Part shown: positions 1 through 5,285 of the stretch, in pieces
Layout: each line of letters begins with the position of its first letter
How positions within the stretch are numbered: the first letter of the stretch is position 1
Origin: Candidatus Avimonoglobus intestinipullorum
GTDB lineage: Bacteria; Bacillota; Clostridia; UBA1381
Direction of reading: 5' to 3'
DNA length: 8,037 nucleotides
NCBI GenBank assembly: GCA_018714645.1
Contig: DVND01000144.1
Location: 1 to 8,037, forward strand
Program-made: the position numbers and the translations under genes
The notes under the pieces: model-generated
Database searches by the model: none
The model's input: the letters and a program-made list of their open reading frames with translations, nothing else
Told to the model about the DNA's origin: nothing

Positions 1-1306
1 ATTGAGCGATATCCTGCCGGAGGAATGTGCAAAAAAGAAAGAAATTGAAAATACGATTTGGTCCGTCTTTGCATCTTTTGGCTATAAAGAGGTGGAGACG
101 CCCAGTTTTGAGTTTTATGACGTCTTTGCGGGCAGCGGCGGGCAGATTTCCCAGGAGGTTATGTTTAAATTTTTTGATGAGAACGGCAGGATCCTGGCGC
201 TGCGGCCGGACATTACCACATCCATCGCCCGGATGGCGGCGACCAAATCCGGGGTGGGGAAGGCGCCCTTGCGGTATTGCTATACGGGCAATGTGTTCCG
301 CGCGGAAAAAACCGAGGGCGCACGCCAGCGGGAATTCACCCAGTCAGGGATCGAATTGATTGGGGCGGACACGCCGAAAGCGGACGCGGAGGTAATCGCC
401 GCGGCGATTGAGGCAATTTTAGCCGTGGGGATTGAAAAGTTCCAGGTGGAGATTGGGCAGGTGGCGTTTTTCAACGGGCTGGTGGAGCAGGCGGGCCTGG
501 CCCCGGCAGATGTTGAAAAGCTGCGGGAGCGTATCGACAGCAAAGACCGGCTGGGCATCCGGGAATTGGCAGATAAGCTGCCCATTGACGAGGATATTAA
601 AAATTTGATGATTGAGCTGCCATACTTATTTGGCGGGATGGAGGTCTTTGCGCGGGCGGAGGTGGCCGGCCTGAATGACACCTCCAAAAAGGCACTGGAG
701 AATTTGAAGCGCATTTATGAGCTGCTGTGCCTATATGGGTTTGAACAATATGTATCCATTGATTTGGGGATGCTGCAGAGCATCGATTACTATACCGGTT
801 CTATTTTCAAAGCCTATACCCATGGCGTGGGGTTCCCGATCTGCGCCGGTGGGCGGTATAACACCCTGATGAAAAAATTCGGCAAGGATATGGGCGCGGT
901 GGGCGTTGCATTTGGCATCAACCGCATTATTTCCGCCCTGCGCAATGCGGGCGCACAGATGCAGGCGGACAGCGTGCCGGCGAGTCTGTTGTTTGCCGAG
1001 GAAAACGCGGAGGGGCTGGCATATGATTTGGCGTACAGCCTGCGCGTGAACGGCTGTCTGGTGGAGATGTACGTGGAGGACGGCGGTTACAGGGACGCCG
1101 AGCGCTATGCGCAGGAGAGCGGCGCGGGCTGCATGCTGCGCGTGTTTAGCAATGGGACGCTGCAAATCAAAGATTTTGTGAAGCAAGAAATAACTGAAAC
1201 GACTGTGGGAGAATTTTTGGGTTATTATGAAGAGGACACAGACGGCTGTGATTGCGGCTGTGATCATGAACATCATCACCACGAGCATGACTGCGGCTGT
1301 CATTAA
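1..1306 (+). CDS. hisZ: ATP phosphoribosyltransferase regulatory subunit HisZ, 5'-partial, with Cys/His-rich C-terminal tail
   Basis: HisZ is a catalytically dead relative of histidyl-tRNA synthetase. It forms a hetero-octamer with short HisG and is needed for, and mediates histidine feedback on, the first step of histidine synthesis. About 434 residues are visible. Family signs are the motif-2-like segment GNVFRAEKTEGARQREFTQ (about residues 95-113) and the DYYTG block followed by ICAGGRYN (about 262-288). The Arg of the HisRS RGLDYYTG motif is replaced (LQSIDYYTG), and no full anticodon-binding domain follows, which points to HisZ and not HisRS. The gene is probably cut at the left edge. 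The TTG at position 2 reads LSDILPEEC, matching the interior of the usual TPxGxxDxLPEE N-terminus, so the true start probably lies about ten codons upstream. The last 19 residues (416-434) form an unusual tail with five Cys and seven His. The stop is 13 bases before hisG, so the two are co-transcribed. The HisZ call is firm; the role of the tail is unknown. Confidence 0.95.
   Translation, partial: LSDILPEECAKKKEIENTIWSVFASFGYKEVETPSFEFYDVFAGSGGQISQEVMFKFFDENGRILALRPDITTSIARMAATKSGVGKAPLRYCYTGNVFRAEKTEGARQREFTQSGIELIGADTPKADAEVIAAAIEAILAVGIEKFQVEIGQVAFFNGLVEQAGLAPADVEKLRERIDSKDRLGIRELADKLPIDEDIKNLMIELPYLFGGMEVFARAEVAGLNDTSKKALENLKRIYELLCLYGFEQYVSIDLGMLQSIDYYTGSIFKAYTHGVGFPICAGGRYNTLMKKFGKDMGAVGVAFGINRIISALRNAGAQMQADSVPASLLFAEENAEGLAYDLAYSLRVNGCLVEMYVEDGGYRDAERYAQESGAGCMLRVFSNGTLQIKDFVKQEITETTVGEFLGYYEEDTDGCDCGCDHEHHHHEHDCGCH
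1243..1303 (+). repeat. Short direct repeats encoding the HisZ Cys-rich tail
   Basis: CGGCTGTGAT occurs at 1243-1252 and again at 1255-1264, and a one-mismatch copy CGGCTGTCAT at 1294-1303. All three are in the hisZ frame and encode G-C-D or G-C-H, flanking the His codons. The pattern suggests the tail grew by local duplication. Confidence 0.6.
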
Positions 1307-1319
1307 GGGGAGGAAAACG

Positions 1320-1970
1320 ATGGAATATTTAACGGTGGCTTTGGCAAAGGGACGGCTGGCGGAACTGGCGATGGAGCTGTTTATCACGGCAGGGTTTGAC
1401 TGCTCGGAGATGAAAGAAAAAAGCCGGAAGCTGATTTTTACGGATGAAGCCCATAAAATGAAATTTATATTGGTAAAAGCGTCCGACGTGCCCACCTATG
1501 TGGAGTATGGGGCGGCAGATATTGGGATTGTCGGGAAGGATACGCTGCTGGAGGAGCACAAAAACCTGTATGAGATGATCAATCTGGGCTTTGGGGCATG
1601 CAGGATGGCGGTCTGCGGCCCGCCGGAGATGAAGGAGCGGTTTTCTTCCATTAATAATTTGAAGGTGGCCAGCAAATACCCGCGCATTGCCCAGCAGTTT
1701 TTCCGGGATGAAAAAGGGCAGACCATTGAGATCATCAAGCTGAACGGGTCTGTGGAACTGGCGCCGCTGGTGGGCTTGAGCGACGTGATTGTGGATATTG
1801 TGGAAAGCGGGAAAACGCTGGAGGAAAACGGGCTCGCAGTACTGGAGGAAATCTGCCCGCTGTCGGCGTGGTTCGTGGTGAACAAGGTCAGTATGAAAAT
1901 CCAGACGGAGCGGATTATGCAGATTGTGGAGCGCTTTAAGGCGGAAATTCAAAAAAGGGAGTTGGCATAA
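1320..1970 (+). CDS. hisG: ATP phosphoribosyltransferase catalytic subunit, short form (HisG_S)
   Basis: HisG condenses ATP and PRPP to phosphoribosyl-ATP, the first committed step of histidine synthesis, in the cytoplasm. The protein is 216 residues. This is the short form, which lacks the C-terminal ACT-like regulatory domain of long HisG and depends on HisZ, encoded immediately upstream. Visible motifs are the N-terminal LTVALAKGRLAE (4-15), the ADIGIVGKD segment (66-74) and the family signature ELAPLVGLSDVIVDIVESGK (146-165), followed by TLEENGL, which forms the PRPP-binding region. The ATG at 1320 is chosen because it gives the standard family N-terminus and has GGGGAGG at 1307-1313 six bases upstream. 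In-frame ATGs further upstream would overlap the hisZ coding sequence by tens of bases and add unrelated residues. The TAA stop abuts the TTG start of hisA, suggesting translational coupling. Confidence 0.97.
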   Translation: MEYLTVALAKGRLAELAMELFITAGFDCSEMKEKSRKLIFTDEAHKMKFILVKASDVPTYVEYGAADIGIVGKDTLLEEHKNLYEMINLGFGACRMAVCGPPEMKERFSSINNLKVASKYPRIAQQFFRDEKGQTIEIIKLNGSVELAPLVGLSDVIVDIVESGKTLEENGLAVLEEICPLSAWFVVNKVSMKIQTERIMQIVERFKAEIQKRELA

Positions 1971-2687
1971 TTGAGGATTTACCCGGCAATTGATATTAAA
2001 AACGGAAAATGCGTGCGCCTGCTGCAAGGACGCTTCGCCGACGAGACCGTCTATGGGGACGACCCATCCGCGATGGCGAAAAAATGGGAGGCGCTGGGCG
2101 GCGAATATATCCACGTGGTGGATTTGGACGGCGCGCTTGCGGGCCGCGGGGTCAATGCGGCGGCGCTTCAGGAAATCTGCCGGGCGGTGCAGGTGCCGGT
2201 GCAAACTGGCGGCGGGATCCGTACCATGGAGGACATCGAAAACCGGTTGGCCTGCGGCGCAGAACGGGTGATTATCGGCACCTCTGCCGTAAAAGATGCG
2301 GCGTTTGTCAAGCGGGCTGTTGACAAGTATAAAGAGAAAATTGTCATTGGCATTGACGCGAAGGATCAATATGTGGCGATCGAAGGCTGGGAGCAAATCA
2401 GCGCTTTTAAAGCGGTGGAATTTGCAAAAAAAATGGCGGATATCGGCGTTCAGACGGTGATATACACTGACATCGCTACCGACGGAACGCTGCAGGGGCC
2501 AAATGTGGAAGCTATGCGGGAGATGGCCGCGCTGGAGGGGTTGACCGTGATTGCCTCCGGCGGCGTGGGCACATTGGCGCATATCGAAGCGCTGAAGCCC
2601 ACAGGCGTAGAGGGCGTGATTGTCGGACGGGCGTTGTATGCCGGAACGGTGGCGCTGCCCGATGCAATCGCGGCGGCAAGGAATTGA
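1971..2687 (+). CDS. hisA: ProFAR isomerase HisA (phosphoribosylformimino-AICAR-phosphate isomerase)
   Basis: HisA performs the Amadori rearrangement of ProFAR to PRFAR, step 4 of histidine synthesis. The 238-residue length is typical for this (beta/alpha)8 barrel. Visible features are the N-terminal RIYPAIDIKNGKCVRL with catalytic Asp8, the second catalytic Asp129 in IGIDAKD, the substrate-contacting Trp140 in EGWEQ, and the phosphate-binding loops TGGGIR (79-84) and SGGVGT (196-201). The TDIATDGTLQGPN segment (166-178) is also diagnostic and separates it from HisF. The start is TTG immediately after the hisG stop with no spacer. No other in-frame start would keep the family N-terminus. The Shine-Dalgarno sequence AGGGAG at 1956-1961 lies inside the end of hisG, nine bases upstream. 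hisF is missing from its common place after hisA. Confidence 0.97.
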   Translation: MRIYPAIDIKNGKCVRLLQGRFADETVYGDDPSAMAKKWEALGGEYIHVVDLDGALAGRGVNAAALQEICRAVQVPVQTGGGIRTMEDIENRLACGAERVIIGTSAVKDAAFVKRAVDKYKEKIVIGIDAKDQYVAIEGWEQISAFKAVEFAKKMADIGVQTVIYTDIATDGTLQGPNVEAMREMAALEGLTVIASGGVGTLAHIEALKPTGVEGVIVGRALYAGTVALPDAIAAARN

Positions 2688-2693
2688 GAGGAG
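2686..2693 (+). promoter_or_regulatory. Shine-Dalgarno site of hisIE
   Basis: GAGAGGAG sits at the hisA stop codon, eight bases before ATG 2702. It decides the hisIE start in favour of this ATG over the TTG at 2684, which has no comparable site and would add six non-family residues. Confidence 0.75.
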
Positions 2694-2701
2694 CGGAATA
2701 T

Positions 2702-3322
2702 ATGGAGTTGAAATATGATGCAAACGGGTTGATTCCTGCGGTGCTGCAGGATGTACAGACAAAAGAGGTTTTAATGGCGGCGTATATGAATGCAGAAGCG
2801 CTGCGGCTGTCGCTGGAGACGGGGCATGCGACCTTTTGGTCGCGGTCGCGGCAGGAACTGTGGGAAAAAGGGGCCACGTCCGGCAATTTTATGCATATCA
2901 AGGAAATCCTTGTGGACTGCGATGCGGACTGCCTGCTGGTATTGGTACAGCCGGACGGGCCGGCGTGCCATACGGGGAATAATACCTGTTTTTTCAGGAA
3001 AATTGAAGATGGGAAGCTGGCGGATTATACGCCGATTGCCGGCAGCAGGGATATTTTGGAACGGCTGACCGCCGTGACCCAGGACCGGAAAAAGAACCCC
3101 AAAGAGGGCAGCTACACAAACTACCTGTTTGACAAAGGCGCGGACAAGATTTTGAAAAAGGTTGGGGAGGAAGCCGCAGAGGTCGTGATTGCAGGGAAGA
3201 ATAAGAGCAAAGAGGAAATCCGGTATGAAACGGCGGATTTGATGTACCATTTGACGGTGATGCTGGTGGACAATGGCATGACCTGGGACGATATCTACGA
3301 AGAACTGGAAAAAAGGAGATAA
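2702..3322 (+). CDS. hisIE: Bifunctional phosphoribosyl-AMP cyclohydrolase / phosphoribosyl-ATP pyrophosphatase HisIE
   Basis: This fused enzyme does steps 2 and 3 of histidine synthesis: the C-terminal HisE domain removes pyrophosphate from PR-ATP, and the N-terminal HisI domain then opens the adenine ring of PR-AMP. The protein is 206 residues. In HisI (about 1-110), the ATFWSRSRQELWEKGATSGN block (43-62), the metal-ligand region DCDAD (72-76) and GPACHTGNNTCFF with Cys89 and Cys96 are all intact. In HisE (about 135-206), NYLFDKGADKILKKVGEEAAE (140-160) and the acidic ETADLMYHL helix (176-184) carry the family's Mg2+-binding acidic residues. ATG 2702 is preferred over the in-frame TTG at 2684 because AGGAG at 2689-2693 lies eight bases upstream and the TTG would overlap hisA. 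It is the last gene of the operon; a hairpin begins two bases after the stop. Confidence 0.97.
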   Translation: MELKYDANGLIPAVLQDVQTKEVLMAAYMNAEALRLSLETGHATFWSRSRQELWEKGATSGNFMHIKEILVDCDADCLLVLVQPDGPACHTGNNTCFFRKIEDGKLADYTPIAGSRDILERLTAVTQDRKKNPKEGSYTNYLFDKGADKILKKVGEEAAEVVIAGKNKSKEEIRYETADLMYHLTVMLVDNGMTWDDIYEELEKRR

Positions 3323-3323
3323 A

Positions 3324-3353
3324 AATAAGCCCATACAATCGTATGGGCTTATT
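3324..3353. terminator. Bidirectional intrinsic terminator between convergent hisIE and methyltransferase genes
   Basis: The perfect 13-bp inverted repeat AATAAGCCCATAC / GTATGGGCTTATT (3324-3336 and 3341-3353) has a four-base AATC loop. It begins two bases after the hisIE stop and lies 29 bases beyond the stop of the convergent methyltransferase gene. Read on the minus strand, the stem runs into ATTTTTATC, a reasonable U-tract. On the plus strand only the stem's own TTATT followed by A-rich sequence is present, so termination should be stronger for the minus-strand genes. Confidence 0.85.
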
Positions 3354-3382
3354 AAATGGGACAAATATTTTTCACACAGGAG

Positions 3383-4174
3383 TTACGGGTCATTTTTCCT
3401 AAGCTCGGCAATGGCTCCATAATGTAGAATGGTAAACGCATTCGGGGCAATGTCAGCCAGCAGCTTCCGATGTTCCTGCTCCCACATGGCAATTTCCGGC
3501 TCCGGCAGCGAAGCGCCAATTCCGCGGCAGACCTTCATCCTTCCATTCCAGCTTTCACGGGTAAAGGGTACCTCTATAGGGTATTCTTCGTGATAAACCA
3601 GCGCAAATTTTTCTTTGTAACAATCGGGTATTTCTATTTGGTGCATGGTTTCCCCGGCGCCGCTCCATGCCGGATTGTATTTTAATACAAGGTTTTCGCT
3701 TGCCTTTGCAATATTGTCTTCAAAAGGCAGCCATGCCATGTACAATAAGAGAATACGGCCGCCGGGTTTCAGCATGCGGGAAAGAAGCGGCAGGAGCCGC
3801 TTATGGTCAAAATACCAGAAACACTGGCAGGCAGTAACTACATCGAAGGAATTGGAAGGGAAGTCCATCTTTTCTGCTGCAACGGCATAATAGTCAATAT
3901 CCATCCCTTCTGACAAAATTTTTGCCTGCTCAATCTGTTTTTCTGAAAGATCCACACCGGTCCATTTTGCCCCGTAGCGATACATGTTCCGCGGCAGAAC
4001 ACCCGTCCCGGTCCCGATGTCGAGCACCCTTTGGCCGGCGGTACATAAGTTGCGGCGGATTATTTTTTCATAAAATCCTTCCGGATAAATGTCCCGGAAT
4101 TTTGCGTAATCCAAGGAGGTTCTTCCCCAATCAAATGGTTTCCCGCCATCGATGCTGCGGTTCATAATGTTCAT
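3383..4174 (-). CDS. Class I SAM-dependent methyltransferase, substrate unknown
   Basis: This is a 263-residue Rossmann-fold methyltransferase of the Methyltransf_11/UbiE-like type. Motif I is VLDIGTGTGV (50-59), the SAM-ribose acidic residue is Asp75 in GVDLSE, the mid-sheet block is NSFDVVTACQCFWYFD (108-123), and the post-motif is LKPGGRILLLY (135-145). The N-terminus (IDGGKPFDWGRTSLDYAKFR) resembles a group of uncharacterised Firmicute methyltransferases often annotated only as class I SAM-dependent methyltransferase. Nothing in the sequence names the acceptor. The start is set to ATG at 4174. A GTG at 4183 is in frame but overlaps the Shine-Dalgarno GGAGGT (4182-4187), which sits seven bases before the chosen ATG. 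It lies 54 bases downstream of the pseudouridine synthase on the same strand and probably shares its transcript, ending at the 3324-3353 hairpin. A role in RNA modification is only a guess from this neighbour. Confidence 0.88.
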   Translation of the reverse strand: MNIMNRSIDGGKPFDWGRTSLDYAKFRDIYPEGFYEKIIRRNLCTAGQRVLDIGTGTGVLPRNMYRYGAKWTGVDLSEKQIEQAKILSEGMDIDYYAVAAEKMDFPSNSFDVVTACQCFWYFDHKRLLPLLSRMLKPGGRILLLYMAWLPFEDNIAKASENLVLKYNPAWSGAGETMHQIEIPDCYKEKFALVYHEEYPIEVPFTRESWNGRMKVCRGIGASLPEPEIAMWEQEHRKLLADIAPNAFTILHYGAIAELRKNDP

Positions 4175-4181
4175 AATTTCC

Positions 4182-4187
4182 ACCTCC
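4182..4187 (-). promoter_or_regulatory. Shine-Dalgarno site of the methyltransferase gene
   Basis: GGAGGT on the minus strand is seven bases upstream of ATG 4174. It overlaps the alternative GTG start at 4183, so that GTG cannot be served by this site and is rejected. Confidence 0.8.
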
Positions 4188-4228
4188 GTTTTTCCAGAAT
4201 AAAATAGCCGTATTTTAAAAATTGTCTG

Positions 4229-5176
4229 CTACAAATCAAATGTTTTGAGAAACGGCACTTCTGTTTGAAAGGTTTTGCCGTCCAGGTATTGCAGCGCACC
4301 CGCGTCTGTTTGAAAAGCAAATGTGAGTTTGTAGGAATACAGCGCCTGGCCGCGGTATCCATATTGCTTATTGACCGCATTTTTTCCATATTTCCCGTCG
4401 CCCAGCAGCGGATGGCCGATGGAGGCAAAGTGCGCCCGGATTTGGTGCGTCCGTCCCGTCACCAGTTCCACCTCCACTAAGGAAAAACCGTTTTTGACTG
4501 CCAGCACCCGGTATTTGGTGATTGCCGTTTTTGCGCCGGGCTGCGGCGTTTGATGGATATAGACCCGTTTTTCCTTTTCATCCTTAAACAGGAAGCCCTT
4601 GAGCGTCCCCTCATTTTGCGGCAGCGTGCCGCAGACGATGCATAGATAGTATTTTTTCAGTTCCCGGTCTTTGATTTTCTGGTTCATTACCCGCAGCGCT
4701 TCCGCAGTTTTCGCCGCAATCACAATGCCGCCGGTATTGCGGTCGATGCGGTTGCACAGGGCGGGGGCGAAGGAGTGCTCTTCCTCCGGTTTATATGCGC
4801 CGCTCCGGTACAAATAGCTTTTGATATGGTCGATGAGGGAAACGGACTGCTGCTCATCGGCATGGACGACCATGCCGGGCTTTTTATCGATCAGGAGGAG
4901 GTGCTCATCCTCATAGAGGATGTCCAGGGCAGGGGTGATATGGCGGAATGCCTGGCCGGCGTCCGTTTCAAAAAATTCATCCCGCAGATACAGGGTCAAC
5001 ACATCGTGTACCGACAATTTATAGCCGCCGTCCCGCACATGCTTCCCGTTGACGCGGACGCAGTTTTTGCGCAGGCTTTTATAAAGCATAGATTCCGGCA
5101 TCTGATGCAGATATTTCAGCAGGAATTTATCAAGACGCTGCCCCGCGTCATTTTTTTGTATGATGATTTCTCTCAT
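4229..5176 (-). CDS. RluA-family 23S rRNA pseudouridine synthase (RluC/RluD-like)
   Basis: This enzyme isomerises specific uridines to pseudouridine in RNA, most likely 23S rRNA. The 315-residue protein has an N-terminal S4 RNA-binding domain (about 12-65, QRLDKFLLKYL... and VRVNGKHVRDGGYKL) and a PseudoU_synth_2 catalytic domain (about 85-300). The active-site motif is NRIDRNTGG (142-150), with the catalytic Asp145. The downstream GRTHQIRAHFASIGHPLLGD (241-260) is diagnostic of the family. The usual HRLD is NRID here, a variant I associate with Clostridia. The start is ATG 5176, which gives the standard N-terminus MREIIIQKNDAGQRLDKF. An in-frame ATG at 5212 would add 12 residues and lie inside the promoter palindrome. 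GGAG at 5184-5187 is seven bases upstream of the chosen start. It is first in a two-gene minus-strand transcript. The exact target position (RluC-type or RluD-type) cannot be read from sequence, so no symbol is given. Confidence 0.93.
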   Translation of the reverse strand: MREIIIQKNDAGQRLDKFLLKYLHQMPESMLYKSLRKNCVRVNGKHVRDGGYKLSVHDVLTLYLRDEFFETDAGQAFRHITPALDILYEDEHLLLIDKKPGMVVHADEQQSVSLIDHIKSYLYRSGAYKPEEEHSFAPALCNRIDRNTGGIVIAAKTAEALRVMNQKIKDRELKKYYLCIVCGTLPQNEGTLKGFLFKDEKEKRVYIHQTPQPGAKTAITKYRVLAVKNGFSLVEVELVTGRTHQIRAHFASIGHPLLGDGKYGKNAVNKQYGYRGQALYSYKLTFAFQTDAGALQYLDGKTFQTEVPFLKTFDL

Positions 5177-5211
5177 TTTCGCACTCCAAATTAAATTTTT
5201 CTGGATTTTCA

Positions 5212-5243
5212 TATTGTATCACAAATCAAAGTATGATACAATA
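5212..5243. promoter_or_regulatory. Symmetric divergent promoter / operator palindrome
   Basis: TATTGTATCA (5212-5221) and TGATACAATA (5234-5243) are perfect 10-bp inverted repeats separated by 12 bases. On the plus strand TTGTAT (5214-5219), a 17-bp spacer and TACAAT (5237-5242) preceded by TGA form a sigma-70-like extended -10 promoter for the DUF624-mnmG genes. By symmetry the minus strand reads the same, with TTGTAT at 5241-5236 and TACAAT at 5218-5213, for the pseudouridine synthase. The predicted leaders are about 30-37 bases. The -35 match is weak (TTG only) and the -10 match is 5 of 6. It could also or instead be a repressor operator. Confidence 0.6.
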
Positions 5244-5251
5244 AGATTTAC

Positions 5252-5257
5252 TATAAT
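5252..5257 (+). promoter_or_regulatory. Alternative -10 box (TATAAT) upstream of the DUF624 gene
   Basis: This is a perfect TATAAT, 29 bases before the DUF624 start, but no recognisable -35 hexamer or TGN extension lies at the right distance. It may be a second start site, or simply AT-rich sequence downstream of the palindromic promoter. Confidence 0.3.
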
Positions 5258-5274
5258 TATTATTTTGACGGAAA

Positions 5275-5279
5275 GGGAG
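5275..5279 (+). promoter_or_regulatory. Shine-Dalgarno site of the DUF624 gene
   Basis: GGGAG, within GAAAGGGAG, lies six bases before ATG 5286. It supports this start over in-frame candidates upstream, which would extend the protein back through the divergent promoter. Confidence 0.75.
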
Positions 5280-5285
5280 TTTATC

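Noticed and set aside
1..1306. Histidyl-tRNA synthetase (HisS)
   Set aside because: The HisRS catalytic Arg in RGLDYYTG is missing and there is no full anticodon-binding domain. The gene is followed directly by short-form hisG, which fits HisZ.
1227..1319. Upstream in-frame extension of hisG starting at ATG 1227
   Set aside because: It would overlap the hisZ coding region by 80 bases and add residues unlike any HisG. ATG 1320 has a good Shine-Dalgarno site and the family N-terminus.
731..1495. Minus-strand open frame opposite hisZ and the start of hisG
   Set aside because: It is a shadow of hisZ and hisG with no ribosome site and no family resemblance.
1329..2762. Long open frame on the minus strand (about 477 codons) opposite hisG and hisA
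   Set aside because: It lies entirely antisense to well-supported his genes. Its translation is rich in His, Arg and Pro with no recognisable family, and it has no ribosome site. It is a codon-bias shadow.
3343..3402. Small open frame starting inside the terminator (MGLLNGTNIF...)
   Set aside because: It is about 19 codons and starts within the hairpin stem. The nearest AGGAG at the end of hisIE is about 25 bases away. It is not a credible gene.
4200..4217. Small inverted repeat TAAAATA-GCCG-TATTTTA between the pseudouridine synthase and methyltransferase genes
   Set aside because: The stem is seven A-U pairs only and would be very weak. It lies just before the methyltransferase ribosome site and does not look like a terminator.
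5160..5285. N-terminal extension of the DUF624 protein or a hydrophobic leader peptide upstream of it
   Set aside because: It would translate through the promoter palindrome and into the pseudouridine synthase start. Composition is AT-rich noncoding, and a clear Shine-Dalgarno site supports ATG 5286.
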